40,752 bases of DNA from a virus. Numbering within the stretch: the first letter of the stretch is position 1; each line of letters begins with the position of its first letter. Positions 11,611-23,584 of the stretch are shown here, in pieces. The notes beneath the pieces are model-generated. The model did not search any database, was not told the DNA's origin, and saw only the letters and a list, made by a program, of their open reading frames with translations. A program made the position numbers and the translations under genes. Where the stretch lies: positions 1 through 40,752 of IMG/VR virus record IMGVR_UViG_3300007734_000685. One strand, written 5' to 3'.

Positions 11611-13189
11611 GGCAAGTGACTATATCCTTCCTTTGTATAAAGACAGGGCAATAAAGCATTTGATCAAACTTGCTGGCGGCAAAGAAAAAGTTAAAACCTT
11701 AGATTCTGAGCAACTCAAAGCAATGAAAGTTGCTAGGGATAAGATTGCTCAAGATATGCAGTTCAATACTTTGAAATGGTTTAGGCCATTTAAGTATCAG
11801 CAAAAATTCTTTGACATGGGTGCTAAATTTTCCCGTAGGGGGATGATTGCCGCCAATCGTGCAGGAAAAACAATTGCATCGACTTATGAGACTGCCTACC
11901 ATTTAACAGGTCGGTATCCCAAAGATTGGAAAGGCGTAAGATGGGACAAACCCATTATTGCCATGTGTTCAGGTGAATCTTGGGAACAGGTTGCTAAGAC
12001 TTTACAATCTAAGTTATTAGGTTGTGACGATATTAAGCAAAGTTACAAGCTTGGCACGGGTTCTATTCCAAGGGAGTCCATTGATGACAAATCAATCCGA
12101 ACAGATGGAGCTAACGTCTTGGCCATCGAGATTTGGCATGAGTCTGGAGGAAAGTCTAAGCTTTACTTCTCCAACTACACCCAACAAGTCAGGCATTTGC
12201 AGGGTTTTGAATTGGACCTCGTGGTTCTTGATGAGCAGCCTCCCGATGAGACTTTCTCAGAACTTGTTGTTCGTACAGCGTCAAGAAACGGGCAGGTTAT
12301 CTGTTCGTTCACTCCACTTAAAGGTCTATCGGGACTTGTCCGAAAGTTCTGGGACAACATTGACGGCTACTCCCACATCAGGGTTACTTGGGACGATATC
12401 CCTTACGAAAATGAATGGGGAGAATCATTCTTTCCCAAAAAAGAACGAGAACAATTAGCCCGAGACTTTATGCCTTGGGAAAGGGATTGCCGTATAAATG
12501 GCATTCCTTTGGTTGGCAAAGGCGTGGTATTCCCATTGCTTGAATGGCCAACCTATAAATCTGAAGATGTTGATCTTAGGGTTAATGAAAAGCTTGAAAG
12601 GCTAATTAGCTTTGACTTGGGGATTAAAAATGACCCCACTGTCATTTCTTTCTTTTTCCGTAATCCTGTAGAAGAAATCATCTATCTACATAAGCAAATT
12701 ACCATTCCAAGTGGAGAAACTCCAGATGAGTATGTCCATTATTTGCTAGACAGGGAAACACGGGATGTGCCTATTGCTTTGCCGCACGATGCGGGGTTGG
12801 CGGGTCGATATACACTTACAGAACAATCTGTTAGGGAAGTCTTTGAAGATTCCTATGGACTAAACTGTATTTCTGGTGCTATATTAAACCCACCTAACGA
12901 TCAAGGCAAAGTAACTAACCACAAAGCCTATGGAATCAATATAATGCGGATGGGCATGGAGCGTAAAACTTTAATGATTAACGAGTCATGCAAGGCATTT
13001 CTTGATGAGGCTAGAAATTACGCTATTGACGATGCGGGTAAGTTTTCTGATCCTGACGATCACATTGACTCTGCCCGTATTGGCATATTAGCTTTGATTC
13101 AAGGCCATGGAGAATCCGTAGTGAGTAGGGCAAATAACTTTGCTTTTAGGCGAATTGATGTGCCTGAAGGTAAAGTCCAAAGGATATAA
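11597..13189 (+). CDS. terL: Terminase large subunit
   Basis: 530 residues. It is the packaging motor: an ATPase that translocates DNA into the prohead and a nuclease that cuts it. The Walker A region is AANRAGKT (about 85-92), the Walker B strand and catalytic glutamate are LVVLDEQP (about D212-E213), and the nuclease domain opens with ISFDLGIKNDP (D340), followed by further acids (HDAG near 395, DDHIDS near 494). Length and motif order are normal for terminases of P22-like and related podoviruses. The portal gene follows after two bases, confirming the packaging module. Confidence 0.95.
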   Translation: MAKSEASDYILPLYKDRAIKHLIKLAGGKEKVKTLDSEQLKAMKVARDKIAQDMQFNTLKWFRPFKYQQKFFDMGAKFSRRGMIAANRAGKTIASTYETAYHLTGRYPKDWKGVRWDKPIIAMCSGESWEQVAKTLQSKLLGCDDIKQSYKLGTGSIPRESIDDKSIRTDGANVLAIEIWHESGGKSKLYFSNYTQQVRHLQGFELDLVVLDEQPPDETFSELVVRTASRNGQVICSFTPLKGLSGLVRKFWDNIDGYSHIRVTWDDIPYENEWGESFFPKKEREQLARDFMPWERDCRINGIPLVGKGVVFPLLEWPTYKSEDVDLRVNEKLERLISFDLGIKNDPTVISFFFRNPVEEIIYLHKQITIPSGETPDEYVHYLLDRETRDVPIALPHDAGLAGRYTLTEQSVREVFEDSYGLNCISGAILNPPNDQGKVTNHKAYGINIMRMGMERKTLMINESCKAFLDEARNYAIDDAGKFSDPDDHIDSARIGILALIQGHGESVVSRANNFAFRRIDVPEGKVQRI

Positions 13190-13191
13190 GT

Positions 13192-15363
13192 ATGCTAGAT
13201 AAACAAAATGTTATCGTAGAAAACCTTGCAAGTTCATCTGGCAATCGTGGACTTACCGAACAAGTATGCCATGAAGTGTATGTAAAAATGGTTGATTACT
13301 TGAGGCTTACTCAGTCCAAGAATACATACAATCGTTTTACTGATTACCACTATCTGAATATTCCCGTATCAAATTCTACGGAACCTATCCGTGGTATTGA
13401 CTACATTCAGCCTATTGTTGCGCCTGGCATCGACTACGCTACTGCCGTTATCACCAAGTGCCTTATGCCCAACGGCAAGATCAACTTTGAGTTTGAACGA
13501 TTTAGTGAGTCAGATGGCGACCAAGCCCGTCAAGCCACTGAGATGGTCAAATATATGCTCAACAGTAAGAATGATTCTTATCAAGTCATTCGGGATTGGG
13601 CACAGGATTCATTGCTGCACAAAAACGGCATTGTGATGGTTTCCCCATTGCGTAGCCCTGTTACTCAATATAAAGAAGTTGAAGGAACCCGTGATCAACT
13701 GAGGGTATTTGAAACTTTGGCGGGTGAAAAGGGTTTAACTGCCAAACGTCAAAATATGCGTAAGATTGACGTAGACCTTCAAGGTGCTATGCAAGAAGCT
13801 ATGGCTCCTGATGAGTCTGAAGCTATGCAAGAACCTACGGGTGACGAGCTTCAAGAAGCTTTACGCAACAACACTATTTATCGTGCCAAATACAAGCTAA
13901 CTGGCTACGAGACAAGCATTCGAGTTAAGCACGTTGCTCAACATTACTTTGTTTGCAATCCAACTATTTCCACCATTCAGGATCAAGACTTTGTGGGTTT
14001 TTATGACCCAATGACCATCCATGAATGTAAAGCTCAATTCCCATTTGTGGATCTAGAGTTGTTGGCTGACCATGCGGCTTATGGTCCTGCCGGAGCTTAC
14101 CAAGCGGGTGCTTTGGAGAACGACTTAGCCCTTCACGCCCGTGATTCCACGCCAGTGCCAGGTCAAGGCGTTATTGCCTCCCAAGGCGCAGACCGCTATA
14201 GCCGAGTCATTATGTTGACCACCGCATGGATTCGCAGGGACATTGATGGTGATGGTGAAGAAGAGATTGTGGAATGTTGCTTCTCAGGTTCATACATCTT
14301 GTATGCCAAGGAAGTGGACTTCATTCCTTTGGCCAATATGTGCCCCAAACCCATTACAGGTAACTTTTTTGGTTACTCTTTGGGTGAGCGTTTAGTTCCC
14401 CTCCAAGAGTATGCAACGGCAATCCGTAGGGCAGAAATGTCCTTTGCCATGCAGTCCTCTACTCCTAGAATTGGTGTAAATCCTGAATTTTTGGATGCCG
14501 AAGAGATTCAGCGTGGCGTAAGTGCCATGTTTATCTTGGATCGTAAATTTGATCCTACAAAGCACATCTTTGAATTTCAACCTATGCAGGGTAACTTGGC
14601 ATATGTGGAATCAGCCATGAACCGATTTGAGTCGGACAAGATGGCCATGATTGGTATGACTAGCCCAAGCGACACCTTGAATCCTGAAGTGATGAAAGAC
14701 GGAAATTCAGGCTTTAAGCTCCAATTGGCCATGGGTCCTAATCAGTTGATCCAAGATGAAATGGTTAAAAATTGCGCCATTGGCTTGCGAGATGTTATTT
14801 ACATCACTTGGAAGACTTTGGTTCAGTATTCAGATGACTTTAATATTCAGCAATTGGCGGCTACTTGTTTAAAAGGCCAAGAGTTCTTGGATGCTAAATC
14901 TATTGAGAACTTTGAGTTTATTGACCGCAAGATGATCAATATTGACTTGGCTTTGGGCTTCCTTTCAGAGGAAAACCGCCTGACCCGCCAACAAATGATT
15001 CTTCAGGCTCAACAACAGTTTGCTCAAGCAATGATGATGATTCCTCAAGAAGTGCCTGAAATGTTTATCAAGGTTCGCAGACCTTTTGAAGACACTTTGC
15101 GGGTTTTGGGCGTTAAAGATGTGGACGCTTATTTGCCGACCATGGAAGAAGCCGTTAAAATTATGCAAGCTCAAGCGGCCAAGGGTCCTTCTGCTGAACA
15201 ACAAGAAACTGCATCCAAGGTTGAATTGAACAAAGCAAAAGTTCAAGAAAGTGGATCAGTTACTGCTTTGAATATCAGAAAAGCACAAGATATTGATACA
15301 GATGATATGTTTGAAGCTTTGGCAGCTAAGAAGGGTAAGCTTAGTGCCGTACAAGTAGATTAA
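13192..15363 (+). CDS. Portal protein (P22-type)
   Basis: 723 residues, close to the 725 of P22 portal. Twelve copies would form the ring through which DNA enters and leaves and to which terminase and tail attach. The sequence shows the characteristic mixed core (GIDYIQPIVAPGIDYATAVI, the strand-rich RAEMSFAMQSSTPRIGVN region) and a long helical, Gln/Ala-rich C-terminal part (about 600-723), where P22-type portals have the barrel. It directly follows the terminase gene and precedes scaffold and capsid, the standard order. Confidence 0.9.
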   Translation: MLDKQNVIVENLASSSGNRGLTEQVCHEVYVKMVDYLRLTQSKNTYNRFTDYHYLNIPVSNSTEPIRGIDYIQPIVAPGIDYATAVITKCLMPNGKINFEFERFSESDGDQARQATEMVKYMLNSKNDSYQVIRDWAQDSLLHKNGIVMVSPLRSPVTQYKEVEGTRDQLRVFETLAGEKGLTAKRQNMRKIDVDLQGAMQEAMAPDESEAMQEPTGDELQEALRNNTIYRAKYKLTGYETSIRVKHVAQHYFVCNPTISTIQDQDFVGFYDPMTIHECKAQFPFVDLELLADHAAYGPAGAYQAGALENDLALHARDSTPVPGQGVIASQGADRYSRVIMLTTAWIRRDIDGDGEEEIVECCFSGSYILYAKEVDFIPLANMCPKPITGNFFGYSLGERLVPLQEYATAIRRAEMSFAMQSSTPRIGVNPEFLDAEEIQRGVSAMFILDRKFDPTKHIFEFQPMQGNLAYVESAMNRFESDKMAMIGMTSPSDTLNPEVMKDGNSGFKLQLAMGPNQLIQDEMVKNCAIGLRDVIYITWKTLVQYSDDFNIQQLAATCLKGQEFLDAKSIENFEFIDRKMINIDLALGFLSEENRLTRQQMILQAQQQFAQAMMMIPQEVPEMFIKVRRPFEDTLRVLGVKDVDAYLPTMEEAVKIMQAQAAKGPSAEQQETASKVELNKAKVQESGSVTALNIRKAQDIDTDDMFEALAAKKGKLSAVQVD

Positions 15364-15371
15364 GGAATGTA

Positions 15372-15701
15372 ATGAAAAGCTTGGTATTAAATATCCGTGA
15401 TTATTTTAATCGTAGGACAAAAGTTATAGATAGTCATAAGGAGGCCAATGTAAATCGTAAGGCTCTAGTTATAGAAAATGGAGAGTGCGCTAAAAGGCTC
15501 TTGCGGAATGATGATTTTGCGTTGTTATTTAACCTTTACAGGTTTTACTTGCTAGAAATGTTAGAAGAAAGCAAGGACGATGTGAATCGAATTGATAATG
15601 CACAGCGTGTTGCTGGAGTCCGAGACTTCATTGAGTTTATTGAACGAACTGAATATCTCGGTAAGGTAGCCAACAAAAATGTTGAAACTTTAACGAAATA
15701 A
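15372..15701 (+). CDS. Hypothetical protein between portal and scaffold
   Basis: A 109-residue charged, helical protein (KEANVNRKALVIENGECAKR, NLYRFYLLEMLEESKDDVNR). I do not recognise a family. Its constant neighbours, portal and scaffold, make a head-assembly function likely but not demonstrated. Ribosome-binding site AAGGAATGTA lies close to the start. Confidence 0.65.
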   Translation: MKSLVLNIRDYFNRRTKVIDSHKEANVNRKALVIENGECAKRLLRNDDFALLFNLYRFYLLEMLEESKDDVNRIDNAQRVAGVRDFIEFIERTEYLGKVANKNVETLTK

Positions 15702-15709
15702 GGTAATAT

Positions 15710-16819
15710 ATGTCAGACGTAATCGCAAATGCGACCGCCACTGAGCAAACTGGTGTGAATCCGGTAGATGCTATTGCAGGGATGATTGCCGCCAACAGGC
15801 GTAACACTCCCCCAAGCGAAGCAGTTACACCACCAGCGGGACAAGAGGAAGCGCAAGCCAAATCCCCCGAGGCGACTCCTGAAGAGGGGCTCGAACCTGA
15901 AGATGGTATTGATGGGACTACGGAAACTGTAGATTCTGAAGATGCGGATGAGGCCACCGATGGTGTAACCGAACCAATTAACTTCTTAGAGTTTGCGGAG
16001 CAGAATCCTGACATGATGTGGAGAATTCCCAATAAGGAAGCCGAAGGCGGTTTTATTGAGATTCCTGTATCTAAGGCGGCTGCTATTCTTGGTCAAGGAA
16101 GTGCTATCCATGAAAATGCTCGTAAGCTTAAAGCCGAAAAAGCAGATTTTGAAGAATACGAAAGTAAGCGCAGGTCTGAATTAGATGGTTTGCAGATAGG
16201 GTTGGAATTAACTGTAGTACCTCAGTTGCAACAAGCGGCTGATGAACTGGTAAAAATCCAACAATATAACCAGCAATGGAAGCAAATCTACGACAACGCC
16301 ACAGATGATATTAGACGAAGTGAAGCTGAAGCCGCAATGCGTCAGAACAACGAGCTAATACAGGAAAAGTCACAATTCATTCAAGCGAATCGACCGAAAG
16401 TTCAACAGTTTTTTGATCACCGGAGTGAGGTTGTAAAGCAACAGCTTGAACAAGCTCGACAAAGCTTTAGCGACAAAGAATTGGCGAACAAGGCAACATT
16501 TTCTGAATTACGGGAAAAGTTGTCTAAGGATTGGAAAGGTGCAAGTGGATCTTTCGTTCCTGGTGTCCAAAACATTGATTTGGTATCCAGTGATGAGTAT
16601 CTACTAGGGCTTGTTCGGGATGGTATGAAATTCCGAGAAGGTCCTAAAGTGAAGAATGCAGGAGGTTCATTGGCTGCGGCTAGTAAACCAATGGCAAGAG
16701 GCAAAACAGCACCTGAAGATAAGACAGTCGAACTTCAAAGGAAAGCGCAAAGCGGTGATAAGGGTGCGGCTCGTGACCTTTTAGCAACCATGCTTGCCGC
16801 TAATAAGCGGAGGCGTTAA
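15710..16819 (+). CDS. Scaffolding protein
   Basis: 369 residues, typical in composition and position for an internal scaffold. There is a disordered acidic, Glu/Ala/Pro-rich N-terminal region (about 20-90), a short folded segment (NFLEFAEQNPDMMWRIPNKE), and a long coiled coil (about 140-270, rich in Glu, Gln, Lys). A basic C-terminus ends KRRR, as expected for docking to the capsid shell. Lies immediately upstream of the capsid gene. It would direct prohead assembly and be removed before packaging; no protease gene is seen. Confidence 0.8.
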   Translation: MSDVIANATATEQTGVNPVDAIAGMIAANRRNTPPSEAVTPPAGQEEAQAKSPEATPEEGLEPEDGIDGTTETVDSEDADEATDGVTEPINFLEFAEQNPDMMWRIPNKEAEGGFIEIPVSKAAAILGQGSAIHENARKLKAEKADFEEYESKRRSELDGLQIGLELTVVPQLQQAADELVKIQQYNQQWKQIYDNATDDIRRSEAEAAMRQNNELIQEKSQFIQANRPKVQQFFDHRSEVVKQQLEQARQSFSDKELANKATFSELREKLSKDWKGASGSFVPGVQNIDLVSSDEYLLGLVRDGMKFREGPKVKNAGGSLAAASKPMARGKTAPEDKTVELQRKAQSGDKGAARDLLATMLAANKRRR

Positions 16820-16834
16820 TTCAGGAGTTTTATT

Positions 16835-17989
16835 ATGGCAACGATTACATCTACCTCTTTAGGTAATGGTAATGGCGCATACGCAACCGATATCGTGGTT
16901 AAAGACCTCGACATGACTGTTTCTAACTATGTTAAAGATCGTACACCGATCACTAACATGGCTATGAGCAAAAAACGCAAAATCAATTCGACTTTGCACA
17001 TTTGGCCTAACGACTATTTCCGCACTCCCGTGCTGAACGCTAAGTTGGAAGGTGCTGCCGTTGATTCAACTGCTGCCGCTTCTAACACACGTTCTAACTT
17101 GGGCAACTACACACAGATCTTTACGACTGTGATTGGTGCTACAGGTACTGCTCGTGCCGTGGAACAAGCTGGTGGCGACCCACAAGCATATCAAGAAGTC
17201 AAGCAATTGACTGAGATCATGTTTGACGTTGAGTTGCAAATGCTCCGTGCTGATGGTGCTTCTATCAAGTACTCTGGCCAAGCCGCTACTCAAGGTGCAT
17301 CACCCAACAATGGCCGTAGATTTGGTTCTTTGTACGCTTTTGCTGGTACACGTTCAGGTAACCCAACTTCTGGTACTTCTGTACTGAATTTGGCCGCATC
17401 TGATGGTACTGACACAACTACAGCCACTTCTACCAACGTGCCTTTCAATGGTGTGTTGAGCAACTCTGGTTTGGGTTATTTCAGCTTCTCTTCTGGTCAA
17501 ACACTGCAAGCTTTCAGCCCTGTGCTGTACAAGCAGTTGGTGACTGTTGCTGAACAACGCTTCAATGCCAAGATTACCAACATGGTAGTCCCAACATCGC
17601 TGCGTACATCCATCTCTGACAACATTCCTCAGAGCCGTTCTATCAATCGTTTTAACCCTGCTGACAAGGGCGACACAATTGGTACTTACGAAGGTGACTT
17701 CAACTACACCTATCAGATCGATGACTCATGGGTCATGGATCAAACTGGTGCAGACAACACTTCCATCTTGTTCCTGAATCCTGACGTTGTTCAGTGGGGT
17801 TCTTTGCGTGAACTTGGTCCTAACAACGAAGTGTTCTCTAACGCTGATGCCTCTTTGGATCAGTACATCATGGAAGGCACATTGATTGTGCGCAATCCCG
17901 CTGGTGTAGCTGTGTTGGCAGGTATGACAACAGGCGCAGTGGTTACTACCGCTCGTTCTTCTACACAAGTACAGCGTTACTTGGCCTAA
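16835..17989 (+). CDS. Major capsid protein (SU10-type, DUF5309)
   Basis: 384 residues with the pattern of the SU10/DUF5309 major head proteins: PITNMAMSKKRKINST near the N-terminus, then LGNYTQIFTTVIGATGTARA and a strand-rich C-terminal half, consistent with an HK97 fold. No long N-terminal delta domain is present, in agreement with a separate scaffold gene. It has a strong AGGAG ribosome-binding site and comparatively regular codon use, as expected for the most abundant virion protein. A hairpin follows the gene at 18003-18028. Confidence 0.92.
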   Translation: MATITSTSLGNGNGAYATDIVVKDLDMTVSNYVKDRTPITNMAMSKKRKINSTLHIWPNDYFRTPVLNAKLEGAAVDSTAAASNTRSNLGNYTQIFTTVIGATGTARAVEQAGGDPQAYQEVKQLTEIMFDVELQMLRADGASIKYSGQAATQGASPNNGRRFGSLYAFAGTRSGNPTSGTSVLNLAASDGTDTTTATSTNVPFNGVLSNSGLGYFSFSSGQTLQAFSPVLYKQLVTVAEQRFNAKITNMVVPTSLRTSISDNIPQSRSINRFNPADKGDTIGTYEGDFNYTYQIDDSWVMDQTGADNTSILFLNPDVVQWGSLRELGPNNEVFSNADASLDQYIMEGTLIVRNPAGVAVLAGMTTGAVVTTARSSTQVQRYLA

Positions 17990-18002
17990 TCCTAGGGTTT
18001 CT

Positions 18003-18028
18003 GAAGAAGGTCCTCACGGGTCTTCTTT
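18003..18028 (+). terminator. Hairpin after capsid gene (possible attenuator)
   Basis: AAGAAGGTCC and GGGTCTTCTT pair around a TCAC loop (ten pairs including two wobbles), 15 bases after the capsid stop. There is only TTT, not a long T-run, after it. It may reduce read-through or stabilise the capsid mRNA rather than terminate fully. Confidence 0.45.
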
Positions 18029-18048
18029 GGAAAATCATGGAGCATGGC

Positions 18049-18558
18049 ATGGAATTGAATCTCAACAACGAAGAAGCAAAGGTAAACGAGGATTACTACA
18101 CTGGTGGTGTTCTCTCCGGAGGCTTAGAAGGTGCGTTAATCAAAAACGACAAGATGTTCAACGAGGTTAAATCGGGAACTTGGTCGCAGACATTTAACAC
18201 ACCCAACATGAACTACAAAGTTGGGGCTATTGATGGTGAGCGTTATGTTCAATATGAGCAAAAGAACGTGGAATCTGTCAAAGAGTATTGCAAAGAGCGC
18301 AGAGAGTTTTATAAGATGATTGGCACAACGGATAACCCGTTATTTGCCGGAACTTTTGAAGCTATGAACCTGCCTAAATGCTTTGCCCATGAAATAAGTG
18401 GTAAGTGGTTTAATAACCGCCCTTGGGATTTGATTAAACAAGACAAAAAGGACAAAATCCTTTTTTATGCAATTGTGAACCAGTTTTACAGTGATTTTGT
18501 TTGCCACCCTAGCGGAAAAATCCCACTGCCTTATAATCCAATAGTCCCGACCAAATAA
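18049..18558 (+). CDS. Hypothetical head-tail region protein, 169 aa
   Basis: The ATG at 18049 is chosen because GGAG stands six bases before it; an in-frame ATG twelve bases upstream lacks a site. The protein has aromatic and charged residues throughout (NDKMFNEVKSGTWSQTFNTP, CKERREFYKMIGTTDNPLFA), no signal or membrane segment. Located between capsid and adaptor, it may be a minor head or completion protein. Family not recognised. Confidence 0.65.
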   Translation: MELNLNNEEAKVNEDYYTGGVLSGGLEGALIKNDKMFNEVKSGTWSQTFNTPNMNYKVGAIDGERYVQYEQKNVESVKEYCKERREFYKMIGTTDNPLFAGTFEAMNLPKCFAHEISGKWFNNRPWDLIKQDKKDKILFYAIVNQFYSDFVCHPSGKIPLPYNPIVPTK

Positions 18559-18567
18559 GGATGTCTT

Positions 18568-19554
18568 ATGGCTCTTTTCATCCAATCCGGTAACGCTCTA
18601 GTTAGCCGAGTAGCGCAATGGGTAGGAGCCATTCCAACTACAGTGGGATTAAATGCAACAGCATTTAACTCTTCTACTGGTGTAATTACAACATCAGCAT
18701 CAGCAGATGGAATTATTCTAGTTGGCGACTTTATTGGCACAAGCATTTTAAAAGCCTATACAACTGTTTTGGCGGTTTCAGGTACATCCGTCACAGTTAG
18801 CGATATTGAAGGAATTTGGGCAGGAACAACGTATCCTACGGCCATTTTAAAATTGCCAACCAATTCAACATCTGAAATCCTGTCTTGTATTCAATTGTGC
18901 GAGCTAAAAATGCGTACTATTGAACTTCCCGCTTTGCGATCTGATCCATATGGCGCAACGCCTTCAGTTTTGCTTACAGATTCCAATGGTTTTGCCACTA
19001 TCCCTGCGGATATGAACAAGCCTATTTTGTTTTTCCAAGAAACGCCTAATAGTGCAGTCCCGCCAGGCACTCCTGCGGCATCCATGGGTCCTTGGATTAT
19101 TTATGACCGAGTTGGTGACCGAGAAATCATTCGCAGACGCATGATTGACCAACTTTATGTTCGCCCATTTGGTGTGCCACGAGTTATTCGTGCTTCATTT
19201 TCTGAGGTTGGTGGAAAATACATATTTACCCCAAACCCTGGTGAAAACGTCAGTATTAAAGCGTATTACCAACGCACATTCCCATTCCTGTTTGGACCTA
19301 CGGATGATGCACTAAATCCTATTGTTCAAAACAATGCTGCCCTTGCATCATTCCCTGAAGGTTATATGTACGGCACATTGTGGGCTTATTACGATAAAAA
19401 TAAAAACAATGAAGAAGCTCAAAAATGGAATGCTAGATACGAAGATGCTTATGGTTTGATTGAAGACCAGAACTTCAAAGGCAAGTGGTTGGGCGGAGAC
19501 CAACACCTTACTTCAGAATTTCAACCACGCAACTACAGATATTCGTTCAAATAG
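18568..19554 (+). CDS. Head-tail adaptor (SU10 adaptor / P22 gp4-like)
   Basis: 328 residues. The C-terminal 150 residues (VGDREIIRRRMIDQLYVRPF ... NPGENVSIKAYYQRTFPFLF ... YARYEDAYG-type helix) match the adaptor family that ring-stacks below the portal in SU10, phiEco32 and P22-like podoviruses. The first 90 residues are a strand-rich, Thr/Ser/Ile-rich domain (TAFNSSTGVITTSASADGII), which looks like an added immunoglobulin-like or beta module. That is longer than the P22 gp4 design and is the odd part. Position between capsid and fibre genes supports the call. Confidence 0.75.
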   Translation: MALFIQSGNALVSRVAQWVGAIPTTVGLNATAFNSSTGVITTSASADGIILVGDFIGTSILKAYTTVLAVSGTSVTVSDIEGIWAGTTYPTAILKLPTNSTSEILSCIQLCELKMRTIELPALRSDPYGATPSVLLTDSNGFATIPADMNKPILFFQETPNSAVPPGTPAASMGPWIIYDRVGDREIIRRRMIDQLYVRPFGVPRVIRASFSEVGGKYIFTPNPGENVSIKAYYQRTFPFLFGPTDDALNPIVQNNAALASFPEGYMYGTLWAYYDKNKNNEEAQKWNARYEDAYGLIEDQNFKGKWLGGDQHLTSEFQPRNYRYSFK

Positions 19555-19574
19555 GCATAAAGTACTACATTTAA

Positions 19575-22286
<2,712 letters not shown>

Positions 22287-22287
22287 A

Positions 22288-22503
22288 ATGATTACTGAAA
22301 CACTAACACCAGATCAAATTGCAAAGAACTACTCTGCCGCAATGGATAGCGTCAACCTAATCAATGGTGGCAAGCCAGAGATGATGACTGACGCTGAATG
22401 GGCTGACTGCCTATCACGCAACAAAAAACATTTGAAAATCATGTTGGCTAAAACTTACTGGACAACTGAAGATTTGTCACCACTTCAGGCAGCTTCTGCA
22501 TAA
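22288..22503 (+). CDS. Hypothetical protein, 71 aa
   Basis: Follows the fibre gene by one base. Helical and slightly acidic (MITETLTPDQIAKNYSAAMD, MTDAEWADCLSRNKKHLKIM). Similar small proteins often follow fibre or tail genes in phages of Burkholderiales; some fibre genes are followed by assembly chaperones, which is possible here but not shown. Confidence 0.65.
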   Translation: MITETLTPDQIAKNYSAAMDSVNLINGGKPEMMTDAEWADCLSRNKKHLKIMLAKTYWTTEDLSPLQAASA

Positions 22504-22528
22504 TTAATTTAATAGTATAGGAATAGCA

Positions 22529-23584
22529 ATGAAAATAGCAGTGTATGCAATATCTAAAAACGAGGAGCAATTTGTTCAGCGGTTTTGTGATTCGGCTAAA
22601 GATGCAGATTTGATCCTGATTGCAGATACGGGATCTACTGATAAAACAGTTGAATACGCTTTGGAATGTGGTGCAAAAGTCTATGACATTTGTATCAGTC
22701 CTTGGCGGTTTGATAAAGCTAGAGATGCTGCCCTTGCAATGATTCCCCGTGATTTTGATGTCTGTATTTCATTAGACCTTGATGAGGTTATGGAAAAAGG
22801 TTGGCGGGAAGAAATTGAAAGGGTTTGGACTGCTGAAACAACCCGATTGAGATACAAATTTGATTGGGGTTCTGGAATATCGTTTTTTTACGAGAAAATC
22901 CACCACCGACATGGATATCACTGGCATCATCCCGTCCATGAATATCCCCGTCCTGATGGCAGAACCAATGAGATTTATGCCCATACGGATATGCTTTTGG
23001 TAAGGCATTTGCCAGACAACACCAAGTCTCGTGGCCAATATATGCCTTTGCTTGAATTGGCGATTAAAGAAGACCCAAACTGCCCTAGAAACGCTTTTTA
23101 TCATGCCAGAGAGCTAACCTTCTATTCCCGATGGGAAGAGGCTATAACCGCTTTAAATCGATATTTGGCCATGCCTGAGGCTACTTGGCCTAATGAGCGG
23201 TGCTATGCCATGCGTTTATTGGGTAAAGCCCATGAAGAATTGGGAATGATTCACGAGGGTTTGAAATGGTACAGATTGGCTTGTGCAGAAGCTCCTAATA
23301 CCCGTGAACCATGGTGCGAGTTGGCGGTGGCTACTTATCGATTAAGTATGTGGCCAGAGAGCTATGGCGCAGCACTTTCTGCCTTAAATATTAAAAACAA
23401 AGAAGAGGTTTACACCATGGCTCCTGAAGTTTGGACTGAAAAACCATACGATTACGCCAGCATTGCGGCTTGGAGACTTGGATTGAAAGAACAGGCTATC
23501 GAATTCTGTAAGAAAGCTTTAGAATTCAACCCTACAGACACCCGTCTATTGACCAATCTTTCGCAGATGGAAGAAGTGACATGA
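22529..23584 (+). CDS. Family 2 glycosyltransferase with TPR-like C-terminus
   Basis: 351 residues. The N-terminal GT-A domain shows the opening AVYAISKNEEQ, DTGSTDKT (33-40) and the metal-binding DxD as D83-L-D85 in ISLDLDEV, so it should transfer a sugar from a nucleotide-sugar. From about 165 to 345 it continues as paired helices of tetratricopeptide type (AITALNRYLAMPEATWPNER, EQAIEFCKKALEFNPTDTRL), a protein-interaction scaffold. It lies within the tail and fibre block, not with nucleotide genes. Glycosylation of a virion protein, for instance the Thr/Ser-rich fibres, is therefore an attractive idea. Changing the host surface is the alternative. Overlaps the next gene by ATGA. Confidence 0.85.
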   Translation: MKIAVYAISKNEEQFVQRFCDSAKDADLILIADTGSTDKTVEYALECGAKVYDICISPWRFDKARDAALAMIPRDFDVCISLDLDEVMEKGWREEIERVWTAETTRLRYKFDWGSGISFFYEKIHHRHGYHWHHPVHEYPRPDGRTNEIYAHTDMLLVRHLPDNTKSRGQYMPLLELAIKEDPNCPRNAFYHARELTFYSRWEEAITALNRYLAMPEATWPNERCYAMRLLGKAHEELGMIHEGLKWYRLACAEAPNTREPWCELAVATYRLSMWPESYGAALSALNIKNKEEVYTMAPEVWTEKPYDYASIAAWRLGLKEQAIEFCKKALEFNPTDTRLLTNLSQMEEVT

